Part shown: positions 52,731 through 60,596 of the stretch, one piece after another
How the letters are laid out: each line of letters begins with the position of its first letter
Numbering within the stretch: position 1 is the first letter of the stretch
The notes under the pieces: model-generated
What the model was told of the DNA's origin: nothing
Databases searched by the model: none
What the model saw: only the letters and a program-made list of their open reading frames with translations
Made by a program: the position numbers and the translations under genes
Assembly: GCA_019636035.1 (NCBI GenBank)
Contig: JAHBYI010000002.1
Span: 1-64,000, forward strand
DNA: 64,000 nucleotides
Direction: 5' to 3'
Origin: Candidatus Paracaedibacteraceae bacterium
Lineage (GTDB): Bacteria; Pseudomonadota; Alphaproteobacteria; Paracaedibacterales; Paracaedibacteraceae

Positions 52731-53813
52731 TTGATAAAAAAAATTGGTGTTTTAACAAGTGGTGGGGATTGTGCCGGGTTGAATGCTGCGGTACGTGCCA
52801 TTGTCTATCGTGCAATCGAAGCTTATGGTTGGGATGTTTATGGCATTACCAATGGAACCACGGGGTTAATTAATCGTCCCTTACAGTATACAAAGCTGAC
52901 GCGTGAAATGTGTGACAGTGCTATGTTACGTAGTGGTGGGACGCGACTTGGCACAACCAACAAAGCAAACCCGTTTGCTTTTCCAACAGCCGAGGGGCCT
53001 GTTGATCGATCTCAGGATTTTATCGACGGTTACCGCGAGCTTGGCCTTGATGCCTTAATTGGTATTGGCGGCGATGGGAGTCTTGACATTCTGAAGCGGT
53101 TGGCTGATAAGGGAGATTTTAAACTTGTTGCCATTCCGAAAACTATCGATAACGATTTAGGGTTGACAGAAAACGCCATTGGTTATTCAACGGCTGTTGA
53201 AGTTGCTATGGAAGCTTTGGATCATCTGCAACCAACCGCAGCAAGTCATCAGCGTGTTATGGTTCTTGAGGTTATGGGACGCGATGCAGGGCATATTGCG
53301 ATGGCAGCCGGAATTGCCGGTGGTGCTGATGTTATCCTTGTTCCTGAAATTTCCTATCGTATTGACACGATTTGCGCAAAAATTCGATCATTGGCGGAAA
53401 CGCAGGGGCGTAACTTTGCTTTGGTTATTGTTGCCGAAGCGGTTAAGGATGAGCATGGTGAGCCTGTTATTGTTTCTCAGAAGTGGGAACGGATTCGCTA
53501 TGGTGGTGTCGGGCATTATATCGGTGACAAGATTGCCGAACGTATCGGGGCTGATGTGCGGGTGACATCACTCGGGCATATTCAACGGGGTGGTCAACCA
53601 AATGCTCTAGATCGGATTATTGCATCTGCCTTTGGTGTGCACGCGGTTGACTTGATTGCCCAAGGAAAAACGGATCGCATGGTTGCCTGGCAAAATCGCC
53701 GTGTTGTTGATGTACCGATTACGGATGCAATCCAAGGATATCAGGCGTTATCTTTGGATGATGTGCTTGTCCTTACCGCTCGTGGGTTGGGGATATGCTT
53801 GGGGGATCAGTAA
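52731..53813 (+). CDS. pfkA: 6-phosphofructokinase family protein
   Basis: A 360-residue phosphofructokinase. The N-terminal GGDCAGLNA, GIGGDGS and IPKTIDND motifs bind nucleotide/phosphate and fructose 6-phosphate. The residue after GGD is Gly (GGDGS), as in ATP-dependent enzymes, but the TIDND motif is preceded by Lys (PKTIDND), as in many pyrophosphate-dependent and actinobacterial-type enzymes, so the phosphate donor is uncertain. The start is a TTG with GAGG upstream. The final codon overlaps the plsY start. Confidence 0.92.
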   Translation: MIKKIGVLTSGGDCAGLNAAVRAIVYRAIEAYGWDVYGITNGTTGLINRPLQYTKLTREMCDSAMLRSGGTRLGTTNKANPFAFPTAEGPVDRSQDFIDGYRELGLDALIGIGGDGSLDILKRLADKGDFKLVAIPKTIDNDLGLTENAIGYSTAVEVAMEALDHLQPTAASHQRVMVLEVMGRDAGHIAMAAGIAGGADVILVPEISYRIDTICAKIRSLAETQGRNFALVIVAEAVKDEHGEPVIVSQKWERIRYGGVGHYIGDKIAERIGADVRVTSLGHIQRGGQPNALDRIIASAFGVHAVDLIAQGKTDRMVAWQNRRVVDVPITDAIQGYQALSLDDVLVLTARGLGICLGDQ

Positions 53814-54391
53814 TGACGTATTGGATTTTTGCTGCCGCTTATATTCTGGGGGCGATTCCTTTTGGTTTAATCCTTGTGCGATTGGCAGGTAAAGGGGATA
53901 TTCGTGATGTCGGATCCGGTAATATCGGGACGACAAATGTCTTAAGAACGGGGAGCAAACTTCTGGCTATCGCAACATTGTTAGCCGATGCCGGTAAGGG
54001 GGCTTTGGTGATTCTTTTAGCGCGCCACTATGGGTTGTCTGATCTTGATGTTGCCCTGGCGGGGTTCATTGTTGTTGCTGCACACATTTTCCCTGTTTGG
54101 CTGATGTTTAAGGGGGGGAAAGGTGTTGCTACGGCCTTGGGTGTTTATATTGCCATAAACCCCATATTGGGACTTATGGTCTTGGCAACTTGGATTCTTG
54201 TTGCTAAGTTATTTCGGATATCATCCCTGTCTGCCTTAATTGCTCTCTTTATGGCACCTATTTATACCGTCATTGTAACGGTACCCATTGAATCAACAAT
54301 TCTGTGCATTGCTCTTTATGTCTTGATCTGCTGGACTCACCGCGATAATATTCGCCGGATTTTAAAGGGTGAGGAGAGTTTTATCGTATAG
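53813..54391 (+). CDS. plsY: Glycerol-3-phosphate acyltransferase PlsY
   Basis: Inner-membrane acyltransferase (192 aa) that uses acyl-phosphate to make lysophosphatidic acid. Five or so membrane helices and the three conserved loops: GSGNIGTTNVLRT, the lysine-glycine MFKGGKGVAT, and TH.DNI near the end. The ATG at 53813 overlaps the pfk stop (TAATG). The dispersed hairpin repeat begins at its stop codon. Confidence 0.94.
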   Translation: MTYWIFAAAYILGAIPFGLILVRLAGKGDIRDVGSGNIGTTNVLRTGSKLLAIATLLADAGKGALVILLARHYGLSDLDVALAGFIVVAAHIFPVWLMFKGGKGVATALGVYIAINPILGLMVLATWILVAKLFRISSLSALIALFMAPIYTVIVTVPIESTILCIALYVLICWTHRDNIRRILKGEESFIV

Positions 54392-54491
54392 CCGACCCAT
54401 TATAATTCGGCTATGCGTTGCAGCGTCTCTCGTGTACTAACTGTACACGTCGCTCCTCGCGCCTGTACCCGTATTAAATGGCTCTAGCTAT
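54388..54491 (+). repeat. Dispersed hairpin repeat, copy 2 (after plsY)
   Basis: The element starts at the plsY stop codon. ATAGCCG (54388-54394) pairs with CGGCTAT (54408-54414). A 39-base block (54410-54448) is identical to 29268-29306 and ends in GTGTAC-TAACT-GTACAC. The 3' part (TATTAAATGG...AGCTAT) is roughly the reverse complement of the 5' part (ATAGCCGACCCATTATAAT), so the full copy of about 104 bp is one long imperfect palindrome with an inner hairpin. Confidence 0.8.
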
Positions 54492-54511
54492 GTATTCTAC
54501 TATCTATGTAA

Positions 54512-55744
54512 CTATAGGTAGGCGATAGGGATAGCTGTGACTGTTGCTGATAGGGGGATGTCTTTTTCAACAAAGCAGATGACGGCTCCTTCTCCAACTT
54601 TTTTCCCGAGTTTTTCTATAAAATGAAAATTTTTACAGGCTGTGAGGGATGGCGTTGCTGTCTTTTTAAATTCTATAGGGTAAAGTGTATCGCCTGTTTC
54701 AATAATTAAATCAACTTCTTTCTGATCAAAATCGCGGTAGAAGTAAAAACTGGGGGTTAATCCGTTGTGAAGATAACTTTTTAAGAGTTCCGAGATCAAG
54801 TACGTTTCCAAAATAGCACCGGACATAGCACCTGCTTCTAGTGAAGCCGGATCTGGCCATTTTGTTAGATAAGTACACAGCCCTGTATCTAGAAAATAGA
54901 GTTTTGGAGTCTTTGTTAATCGCTTCGTAATATTGGTATGGTAGGGGCGTAAAAGATAGATCAGACCGGACGTTTCAAGAATGGAAAGCCAAGCGACAAC
55001 CGTCTTATTATCAATCCCAACATCTTTTGACACTTCTGTGTAATTTAAGAGCTGTCCCGTTCGTGCGGCTATTGTGATTAGAAACCGAGTAAACTTAGCG
55101 TCATCTGTAATCTTCAAAATATCTTGAACGTCTCGTTGGATATAGGTTTGGACATAGGATCGGTAGAAAATATCCTTTTGGGATGGATTAATCTCGTGTG
55201 CTCGTGGAAAGGATCCTAGCCAAATACGGTTATAGACATCGTGAAGAGATAACTTTCTTGTATTTTGTTTTGCATGGTGGATCCAGCTTTGTGTCGGTAA
55301 AAAGGGGCGCGATGATGAACCGTGTTGATTCAATTCAGATTGAGATAATCCCAGTAAATCCAGAACAGCAACGCGCCCTGCAAGGCTTTCTGTAACACCG
55401 CGCATGAGACTGAATTTTTGTGAGCCGGTCAACCAGTACATGCCATTTTCTTTATGTCGATCAACCATAATTTTAAGGTAGCTGAACAATTGAGGCGCAT
55501 ATTGAATTTCATCGATGATCAAGGGATACGGATATTTTTGAATGAAAAGACCGGGGTCATTTTGTGCTAAATGACGAACATCTAAATCGTCCAGCGTCAC
55601 GTAATTGCGCTGCTCAGTGGGCAGATCTTGTGCGCAGAGCTCAAGTAGAGTCGTCTTGCCAACCTGTCGTGGCCCTGTGATTAAGAGGATTGGGAATGTT
55701 TTCGTGATCTCTGAAATAGTCTGACTGAGTGTTCGCTGATACAT
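54512..55744 (-). CDS. ATP-binding protein of the AAA/DUF4143 family
   Basis: A 410-residue ATPase: Walker A GPRQVGKTT (24-32), Walker B LIIDEIQYAPQ (near 77), then a sensor-like LTGSQKF, a winged-helix segment near residues 220-255 (TGQLLNYTEVSKDVGIDNKTV) and a C-terminal DUF4143 nuclease-like fold with EVDLIIETGDTLYPIEFK (D-E-K pattern). Members are widespread, patchily distributed and of unclear role; some are linked to defence or mobile DNA. A perfect palindrome ends 7 bases upstream of the start and no ribosome-binding site is seen. Flanking repeat material suggests horizontal arrival. Confidence 0.88.
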   Translation of the reverse strand: MYQRTLSQTISEITKTFPILLITGPRQVGKTTLLELCAQDLPTEQRNYVTLDDLDVRHLAQNDPGLFIQKYPYPLIIDEIQYAPQLFSYLKIMVDRHKENGMYWLTGSQKFSLMRGVTESLAGRVAVLDLLGLSQSELNQHGSSSRPFLPTQSWIHHAKQNTRKLSLHDVYNRIWLGSFPRAHEINPSQKDIFYRSYVQTYIQRDVQDILKITDDAKFTRFLITIAARTGQLLNYTEVSKDVGIDNKTVVAWLSILETSGLIYLLRPYHTNITKRLTKTPKLYFLDTGLCTYLTKWPDPASLEAGAMSGAILETYLISELLKSYLHNGLTPSFYFYRDFDQKEVDLIIETGDTLYPIEFKKTATPSLTACKNFHFIEKLGKKVGEGAVICFVEKDIPLSATVTAIPIAYL

Positions 55745-55751
55745 AACAATC

Positions 55752-55789
55752 TTCGTGTAATCTGGTAGTCTATTCCCAGATTACACGAA
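55752..55789. promoter_or_regulatory. 14-bp-arm perfect palindrome before the DUF4143 ATPase
   Basis: TTCGTGTAATCTGG (55752-55765) and CCAGATTACACGAA (55776-55789) are perfect inverted complements around 10 bases. The site sits 8 bp upstream of the ATG, so in mRNA it would fold into a stable hairpin at the start codon. On DNA it could be an operator. Confidence 0.65.
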
Positions 55790-55903
55790 AAAAGTGGTTG
55801 TGCCAAAAGAAATCGATTGCTTTAATTTGGTTGGGTCTATACATAGGTGAGCAGGTCAAGTTTCGATAAAACCGTTTGGATCAGTTAAAAATGGCGTTTG
55901 GTA

Positions 55904-56176
55904 TTAATCTTTTTTATCATTGTGACAACACCTGCACTTTTTATGCATCCCCATGATGAGGGCACCAAGAACAGCAGCTGATGCCAAGAAAATCATATGC
56001 ATGTGCTCATGACCTGCTGCAAAGTACATCACAACGGCATGAACAACCCACAAGAACGCAAAATTTAAAATAGCCATCACAACGACGGCCAGCCAAACAG
56101 ATTTTGTATGACACATACACATGCGCCAAGGACACATACAGGCCACGGTGCATTTGGATTCACATTTATCCTTCAT
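55904..56176 (-). CDS. Small cysteine- and histidine-rich membrane protein
   Basis: A 90-residue protein with cysteine clusters at both ends (CESKCTVACMCPWRMCMC; KKCRCC) and two membrane helices (LAVVVMAILNFAFLWVVHAVVMYF and HMIFLASAAVLGALIMGM) joined by a GHEHMHM metal-like segment. No named family is recognised; metal binding is plausible. The start at 56176 follows AGGAGG by 6 bases. The AGGAGG pairs perfectly (CTCCT-TGC-AGGAG) with adjacent bases, a possible translational lock. It lies between the DUF4143 ATPase and lpxB genes. Confidence 0.7.
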   Translation of the reverse strand: MKDKCESKCTVACMCPWRMCMCHTKSVWLAVVVMAILNFAFLWVVHAVVMYFAAGHEHMHMIFLASAAVLGALIMGMHKKCRCCHNDKKD

Positions 56177-56266
56177 CACATACCTCCTTGCAGGAGTTAG
56201 GTACCCCCCACACTAAAAAAGATAGAGTAAAGACGAGAAGAAACAAGAAGACCAAAGCTAGATTAA

Positions 56267-57367
56267 CTATAGGATATGTTGGGCAACAATTTCTTGCGGC
56301 TTGAGCCCTAGGGGAGATTTTAATTGTTCTGTAATATTGATGATATCCTGTACCTGATATGGATTCTCAAAAAAACTAAGTGCTGCTTGCGCTAAGTTTT
56401 CCGGGGAGCATCGATCTTGTAAGAATTCCGGGATGATTTCGCGACCTGCAATAATATTCAAAACAGTCGCATATTTTACATTGGCGAACCGTCGAGCAAT
56501 CCAATAGGTCACAGCGGATGTTTTATAACCGATTACGGTTGGTACTTGGTTTAAAGCAAGTTCCATCGCCACTGTGCCGCTGGCAGCAATGGCACCCTTG
56601 GCTTGTTTAAACGATTGGAACCGATCTTCTGTTGTTGTTAAAACTGTGGCAACAAACTGTTCTGATTGGCAATATTGCTGAATCAGAGGTTCTAGATGAG
56701 GGAGTGTTGGGATGACAACCTGTACAGGTGTTTGTTGTTGAATCTGTTTTGCGGCTTGGATAAAAACAGGTAAAAGCTTATTGATTTCCTGAACACGACT
56801 GCCGGGAAGGAGTAAGAGGATCGGCGTTGAGTCAAGGTCATGCTTATCATAGAAATGAGAATCAGTTTCTCTTTCGCGAAAAGCCGCAGGATGACCAACA
56901 AAATCTGCTTGAATGCCATGACGCAGAAAATAAGGTGGCTCAAAAGGAAAAATACAATAAACGCGATCATAAAGCTGTGCTAGGGATTTTGCTCGACCTT
57001 CTTTCCATGCCCAGACTGCCGGCGGGACGTAGTGATGCAACTTGCCTGTGTATCCCAGCTTGCGAAGGTGTTTAGCCATGCGACTGTGAAAACTATAGGC
57101 ATCAACAGTGAGGACGGCATCGGGTTGTTCTTTGATGATGTAATCCGCGGTTTCTTTGATCCGTCTCAAAATTTTAATCGCGCGGGGAATAACCTCGAGA
57201 AATCCCATGACACTGAGTTCTTCCATGGGGAATAAGGACTGTAGGCCATGTTTTGCCATCTCAACGCCGCCTATGCCGATGAAGCGTGTTTCTTTGGGGC
57301 AGCATTGCATTACTTCGGCAGCAATAAGATCACCGGAAGGTTCAGCGGCAGATATAAAGATTTTCAT
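56267..57367 (-). CDS. lpxB: Lipid-A-disaccharide synthase
   Basis: LpxB (366 aa) condenses UDP-diacylglucosamine with lipid X in lipid A biosynthesis; presence indicates a classical LPS outer membrane. The start ISAAEPSGDLIAAEVM carries the signature EPSGD. Further family blocks are GHPAAFRE, LLLPGSRVQEI and the C-terminal segment ASGTVAMELAL. It is an isolated copy: lpxA, lpxD and fabZ are not next to it. Confidence 0.95.
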   Translation of the reverse strand: MKIFISAAEPSGDLIAAEVMQCCPKETRFIGIGGVEMAKHGLQSLFPMEELSVMGFLEVIPRAIKILRRIKETADYIIKEQPDAVLTVDAYSFHSRMAKHLRKLGYTGKLHHYVPPAVWAWKEGRAKSLAQLYDRVYCIFPFEPPYFLRHGIQADFVGHPAAFRERETDSHFYDKHDLDSTPILLLLPGSRVQEINKLLPVFIQAAKQIQQQTPVQVVIPTLPHLEPLIQQYCQSEQFVATVLTTTEDRFQSFKQAKGAIAASGTVAMELALNQVPTVIGYKTSAVTYWIARRFANVKYATVLNIIAGREIIPEFLQDRCSPENLAQAALSFFENPYQVQDIINITEQLKSPLGLKPQEIVAQHIL

Positions 57368-57412
57368 GGGTGAACAGACGATGATTGTTTTTTTTATGAT
57401 AGCATGAAGGGT

Positions 57413-57447
57413 ACAGGTTCTGTGAGCAAAAAACTCAAAGAACCTGT
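57413..57447 (-). terminator. Possible terminator hairpin between the LicD-fusion gene and lpxB
   Basis: ACAGGTTCT (57413-57421) pairs with AGAACCTGT (57439-57447) with an extra GAG/CTC pairing inside. No T-run follows on the minus strand, so a true terminator is uncertain. A 12-bp palindrome CGTGAATTCACG lies just before the gene's stop, near 57459-57470. Confidence 0.45.
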
Positions 57448-57474
57448 ATTGTACCTAACGTGAATTCACGGAAC

Positions 57475-58932
57475 TTAGAGTTTCGTTGCAACAATACGCC
57501 CTAGCCAAGGATTATCATGAACACGACCAAGGATCGGGTCTTCGTAATCGCGAACGGATAAATTATCTGCTTCGAGTTGGAAGTCGATTTTGAATCCAAG
57601 ACTCTCTAAGGACTGACAAAATTCAGCAAAATTGATGTAGCGACGATAGTGATTCGTTACGCCTTCATTTTTACCAACTTTTGATGATTGTTGGAACATT
57701 GGGTCTTTATCTGTTCTGAACTCGAGTAACAGTTTTCCACCTTGTTTCATTGTTGCTAGGAAATTTATGAACTTATGTTGTTCAACCTCACTAATTGAGT
57801 GGATAAAGAACCGAGCATAGAAGAAATCGTATGTTAGGTACGGTGCAAGGGATTGTTGATCATTAATGTCAACGACTTGGAATGAATCAGGTGTTGTTAC
57901 TTTTGTTCTATTAATTTTAATTGCTTCTGTTGAGGCATCAATACCAACCGCATTCATGCCGAGTGTTAGGAAGAATAACGTATCGCGACCATTGCCTGTT
58001 GCAATGTCGACAATGGTTTTACCGGATTGAATAATCCCTTTATCAGCAAGAAATTGTGCAAATGTTGATGGGGAAACCGTTAGGTTTTGTTTACTGTAAA
58101 AATCATTCCAGAAACTATGGTTGTTTGCAGCAAGAGGAGCCGGTGCAATCCCTGTTTCATAGAATTGACTAACGCGTTCTTTTAAGGGGCCGGTTGGTTG
58201 TGCAGGCTGTCTGTCTAAGTCTGTTGTTGTCCAGAGGTAATTATGATCTAACTTTGTATTGTGTTTATGGGATACGACGATAAGATTTTGCCAGCTTGTT
58301 CCATAAAAAGGGGTAAGGAATACCGCGGGATTTACCATGGACCGAGCTGTTATTTGACCAAAGGGAACCAGATGTGTTGATTTAAATTCGGTTGTCGGAA
58401 TAATGGCTTTGTGGAATAATTTGCGCCCTTGTGGGGGGAGAACCACATAAGCATCACAATCGCGATCATAACCGAACTCAAATAAATCAATAAAGGGAAG
58501 TATTTCTTCCCCTGTGGTTAACTTGATTTTTGTGCGTGAGTAAAGTTTAAACCCAACAATCTGTGATTCCCTGAACAAATCATATCCTAAGTCCCAGAAC
58601 TTAGATTTCAATGACATAAGTTTATCACCATCAGCAGTGTCGATCATAAGATCAACATCATCATCATGGGGGATAATTCCTTGGTTACGTACTTGTCCTA
58701 ATAATGTCCCAAAGGCGAATGAATAAGGGATTTCTGCTTTTTCAAGCATTTGAGTTGCATCATAGGTAATCTGATATAAAGCCATAACAAGATTGGAATC
58801 TGTTCTGATGGATTCACGGACTTGTGTCAGCTCAGCTTCTGTTTTTTGATCAAGATTAATCCATTGGTCTTGTGCTTGTAGGGGGGCTAACCCTAAGAAT
58901 AATGATAAAGTTAACACTGATAGTGTTTTCAT
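57475..58932 (-). CDS. Secreted LicD-type nucleotidyl/phosphotransferase fused to a methyltransferase
   Basis: A 485-residue protein with a signal peptide (1-20, ending LQA). Residues about 60-215 are a LicD/fukutin-like domain: GTLLGQVRNQGIIPHDDDVDLMI (75-97), with the DDD metal cluster, as in enzymes that add phosphocholine or phosphoribitol to glycans. Residues about 300-430 are a class I SAM methyltransferase with the motif-I loop VDIATGNGRDTLFF (308-321) and an acidic motif II, TehB/ubiE-like. Fusion of the two is unusual. Both need cytosolic donors (CDP-alcohol and SAM) which the periplasm lacks, so a host-directed role is suggested. It lies 21 bp after the secreted glycosyltransferase gene. 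Confidence 0.85.
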   Translation of the reverse strand: MKTLSVLTLSLFLGLAPLQAQDQWINLDQKTEAELTQVRESIRTDSNLVMALYQITYDATQMLEKAEIPYSFAFGTLLGQVRNQGIIPHDDDVDLMIDTADGDKLMSLKSKFWDLGYDLFRESQIVGFKLYSRTKIKLTTGEEILPFIDLFEFGYDRDCDAYVVLPPQGRKLFHKAIIPTTEFKSTHLVPFGQITARSMVNPAVFLTPFYGTSWQNLIVVSHKHNTKLDHNYLWTTTDLDRQPAQPTGPLKERVSQFYETGIAPAPLAANNHSFWNDFYSKQNLTVSPSTFAQFLADKGIIQSGKTIVDIATGNGRDTLFFLTLGMNAVGIDASTEAIKINRTKVTTPDSFQVVDINDQQSLAPYLTYDFFYARFFIHSISEVEQHKFINFLATMKQGGKLLLEFRTDKDPMFQQSSKVGKNEGVTNHYRRYINFAEFCQSLESLGFKIDFQLEADNLSVRDYEDPILGRVHDNPWLGRIVATKL

Positions 58933-58953
58933 GGTTGTTCTCCTCTATAAAAA

Positions 58954-60471
58954 TTAGCCTTCACTACCGAATGTACTGAGTGTTGTCCACGATGATAACC
59001 AGTAATGGGCTCCAAAGGCAATAGCCGGGACAGAATCCCTAGGCTTGATAACAGTGAGTTGGGGGTATATATCAACAGGTGTTGGATATATATATTGATG
59101 AGGCAAAATAACATCCCTTTCGTCACCCTGGCCGATTGTTTTTGCGATAGCTGTTGTAAATGCTCCCGGTCCGGTAATAAGGATAGTTGCAAAACCATCT
59201 GAATCGGGAATGTGTTTAATATAATCAGGGGCACGATGGGGATCGTAGTTACGAATAATTAGATCTTTTAAGGCTTTAATTGTTGGATGACCGGGACTGG
59301 TAGCAATAAATGCATTGCAGATAAAAGATGACATAGGCTCGCGTGCTGCAATGAAATTATACGATAAGAGCAGTGGCGTTAGAGAGTGATGAATCCGATA
59401 ATCTGTATCTCGGTAAATTCCCCCCATGCGTTCCAGGATTTCAACTCTTAAGATATCGCTGGCTCGTCCAAATTTCTTTTTCTTAAGTTCCTCTTTCAAT
59501 TTAACTTTAAGTTTGAAATCACCGAGTTTTTTGTATTCTTTGACCTTTATTCCCGAGTCTTTGAGCCGTTTGACGGTATGTGGCAAACGTTTTTTGCTTT
59601 GTACCCAAAGGATATGTTTATATCCTTCTTCTGTGGGGCATGCTTTGAATGAGTCTAAGGCGTATTGGATAAATTCTTCTGGAAATTCGATTGGTTTGTC
59701 TTTGTGGGTTAGCCAAATTGAATGAATGATTCCGGGGATCTTTGAATGCTCTAGGGTTAAAGGTACCCCTTTTCTAACAAGGCGATTGTATAGTGTCGGA
59801 AAATAATGCCTTTTATAAAGGTCGGTTAGGTGATCAAAGAATGCCATCCCATCAATGCCCTCGTGCCTAAATTGGCAGTCAATAATATAACGTAGGTTCC
59901 CATCATATTGGTCTTGAAAGCTTGGGGATAGGTTTGTTGGGATATTAACTGCACCGTACACAGGGCTATAAGGAAAGAGGAGTGGGTTCTTCCCAGCATC
60001 AGGTTTGAAAAAAACAGGCCTAAAGTCGGCATACTCAATAAAGGTTGGCCTGTAGGGGATTTCTGTATTGCTTAAAGAAACAGTATATTTTTTTGATCCT
60101 TGTTCAAGATTCATGAAAATAGCTTTGTCATAAAGTTTTATATCGACAAGGATATCACTTTTGTAGGTTACAAATGTTTGTCCCGGTAATAGTGTGTGTT
60201 TTTCTTGATAGCGTTCACTATCACCGATAAGGCTTAGTCTTAGTCTTACAGGATGTTTTGAGTCATTGCGAATTGGCGTTTTTGTTTGTCGCAATTTCTC
60301 TAGAAACTGTTTTACTTCGTGTTGGTTATGATTATATGGAACTTCTTTTTTATGAAAGATCGCAAGCTCTGTTGATACTGGGTTTATTGGATCACAATCT
60401 GGGTGATCGATCTCGGCAGAATGAGCAGCCGTTGCTAAAAAAGTGATAATAAATTTTGGAAATCTAAACAT
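58954..60471 (-). CDS. Secreted DXD glycosyltransferase (toxin/Och1-like)
   Basis: A 505-residue protein with a signal peptide (1-18, ending AHS). The C-terminal 270 residues match the sugar-binding-DXD glycosyltransferase family of Och1 and large clostridial toxins: GIIHSIWLTHKDKP (247-260), the helix ASDILRVEILERMGGIYRDTDYRI (337-360) with the metal-binding DTD (355-357), and the closing AHYWLSSW (488-495). Donors would be UDP- or GDP-sugars, absent from the periplasm. The N-terminal 240 residues are a non-catalytic domain I cannot identify. It is the first gene of a pair with the LicD-methyltransferase gene. Confidence 0.85.
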   Translation of the reverse strand: MFRFPKFIITFLATAAHSAEIDHPDCDPINPVSTELAIFHKKEVPYNHNQHEVKQFLEKLRQTKTPIRNDSKHPVRLRLSLIGDSERYQEKHTLLPGQTFVTYKSDILVDIKLYDKAIFMNLEQGSKKYTVSLSNTEIPYRPTFIEYADFRPVFFKPDAGKNPLLFPYSPVYGAVNIPTNLSPSFQDQYDGNLRYIIDCQFRHEGIDGMAFFDHLTDLYKRHYFPTLYNRLVRKGVPLTLEHSKIPGIIHSIWLTHKDKPIEFPEEFIQYALDSFKACPTEEGYKHILWVQSKKRLPHTVKRLKDSGIKVKEYKKLGDFKLKVKLKEELKKKKFGRASDILRVEILERMGGIYRDTDYRIHHSLTPLLLSYNFIAAREPMSSFICNAFIATSPGHPTIKALKDLIIRNYDPHRAPDYIKHIPDSDGFATILITGPGAFTTAIAKTIGQGDERDVILPHQYIYPTPVDIYPQLTVIKPRDSVPAIAFGAHYWLSSWTTLSTFGSEG

Positions 60472-60480
60472 AAATTACCC

Positions 60481-60535
60481 CATAATCTGTAAGTATTTCG
60501 TCTTGTCATTGTTATGACGTACTTACAAGTTTATG
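60481..60535 (-). other. Long imperfect hairpin between the MFS and glycosyltransferase genes
   Basis: TGTAAGTA (60488-60495) pairs with TACTTACA (60520-60527). Outer CATAA / TTATG and inner CGTC/GACG extend the stem. It sits between the MFS stop (60597) and the glycosyltransferase start (60471), so it could be the terminator of the first or a leader structure or operator of the second. Confidence 0.45.
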
Positions 60536-60596
60536 AGATTATTTAGGTTAAGGGCAATTAGGTAAAATAAATGTTAATTTTATATTAAAATTTATA

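Noticed and set aside
53179..53565. Second long open frame inside the phosphofructokinase gene
   Set aside because: Alternate frame of a clear gene; hydrophobic or basic composition without family features.
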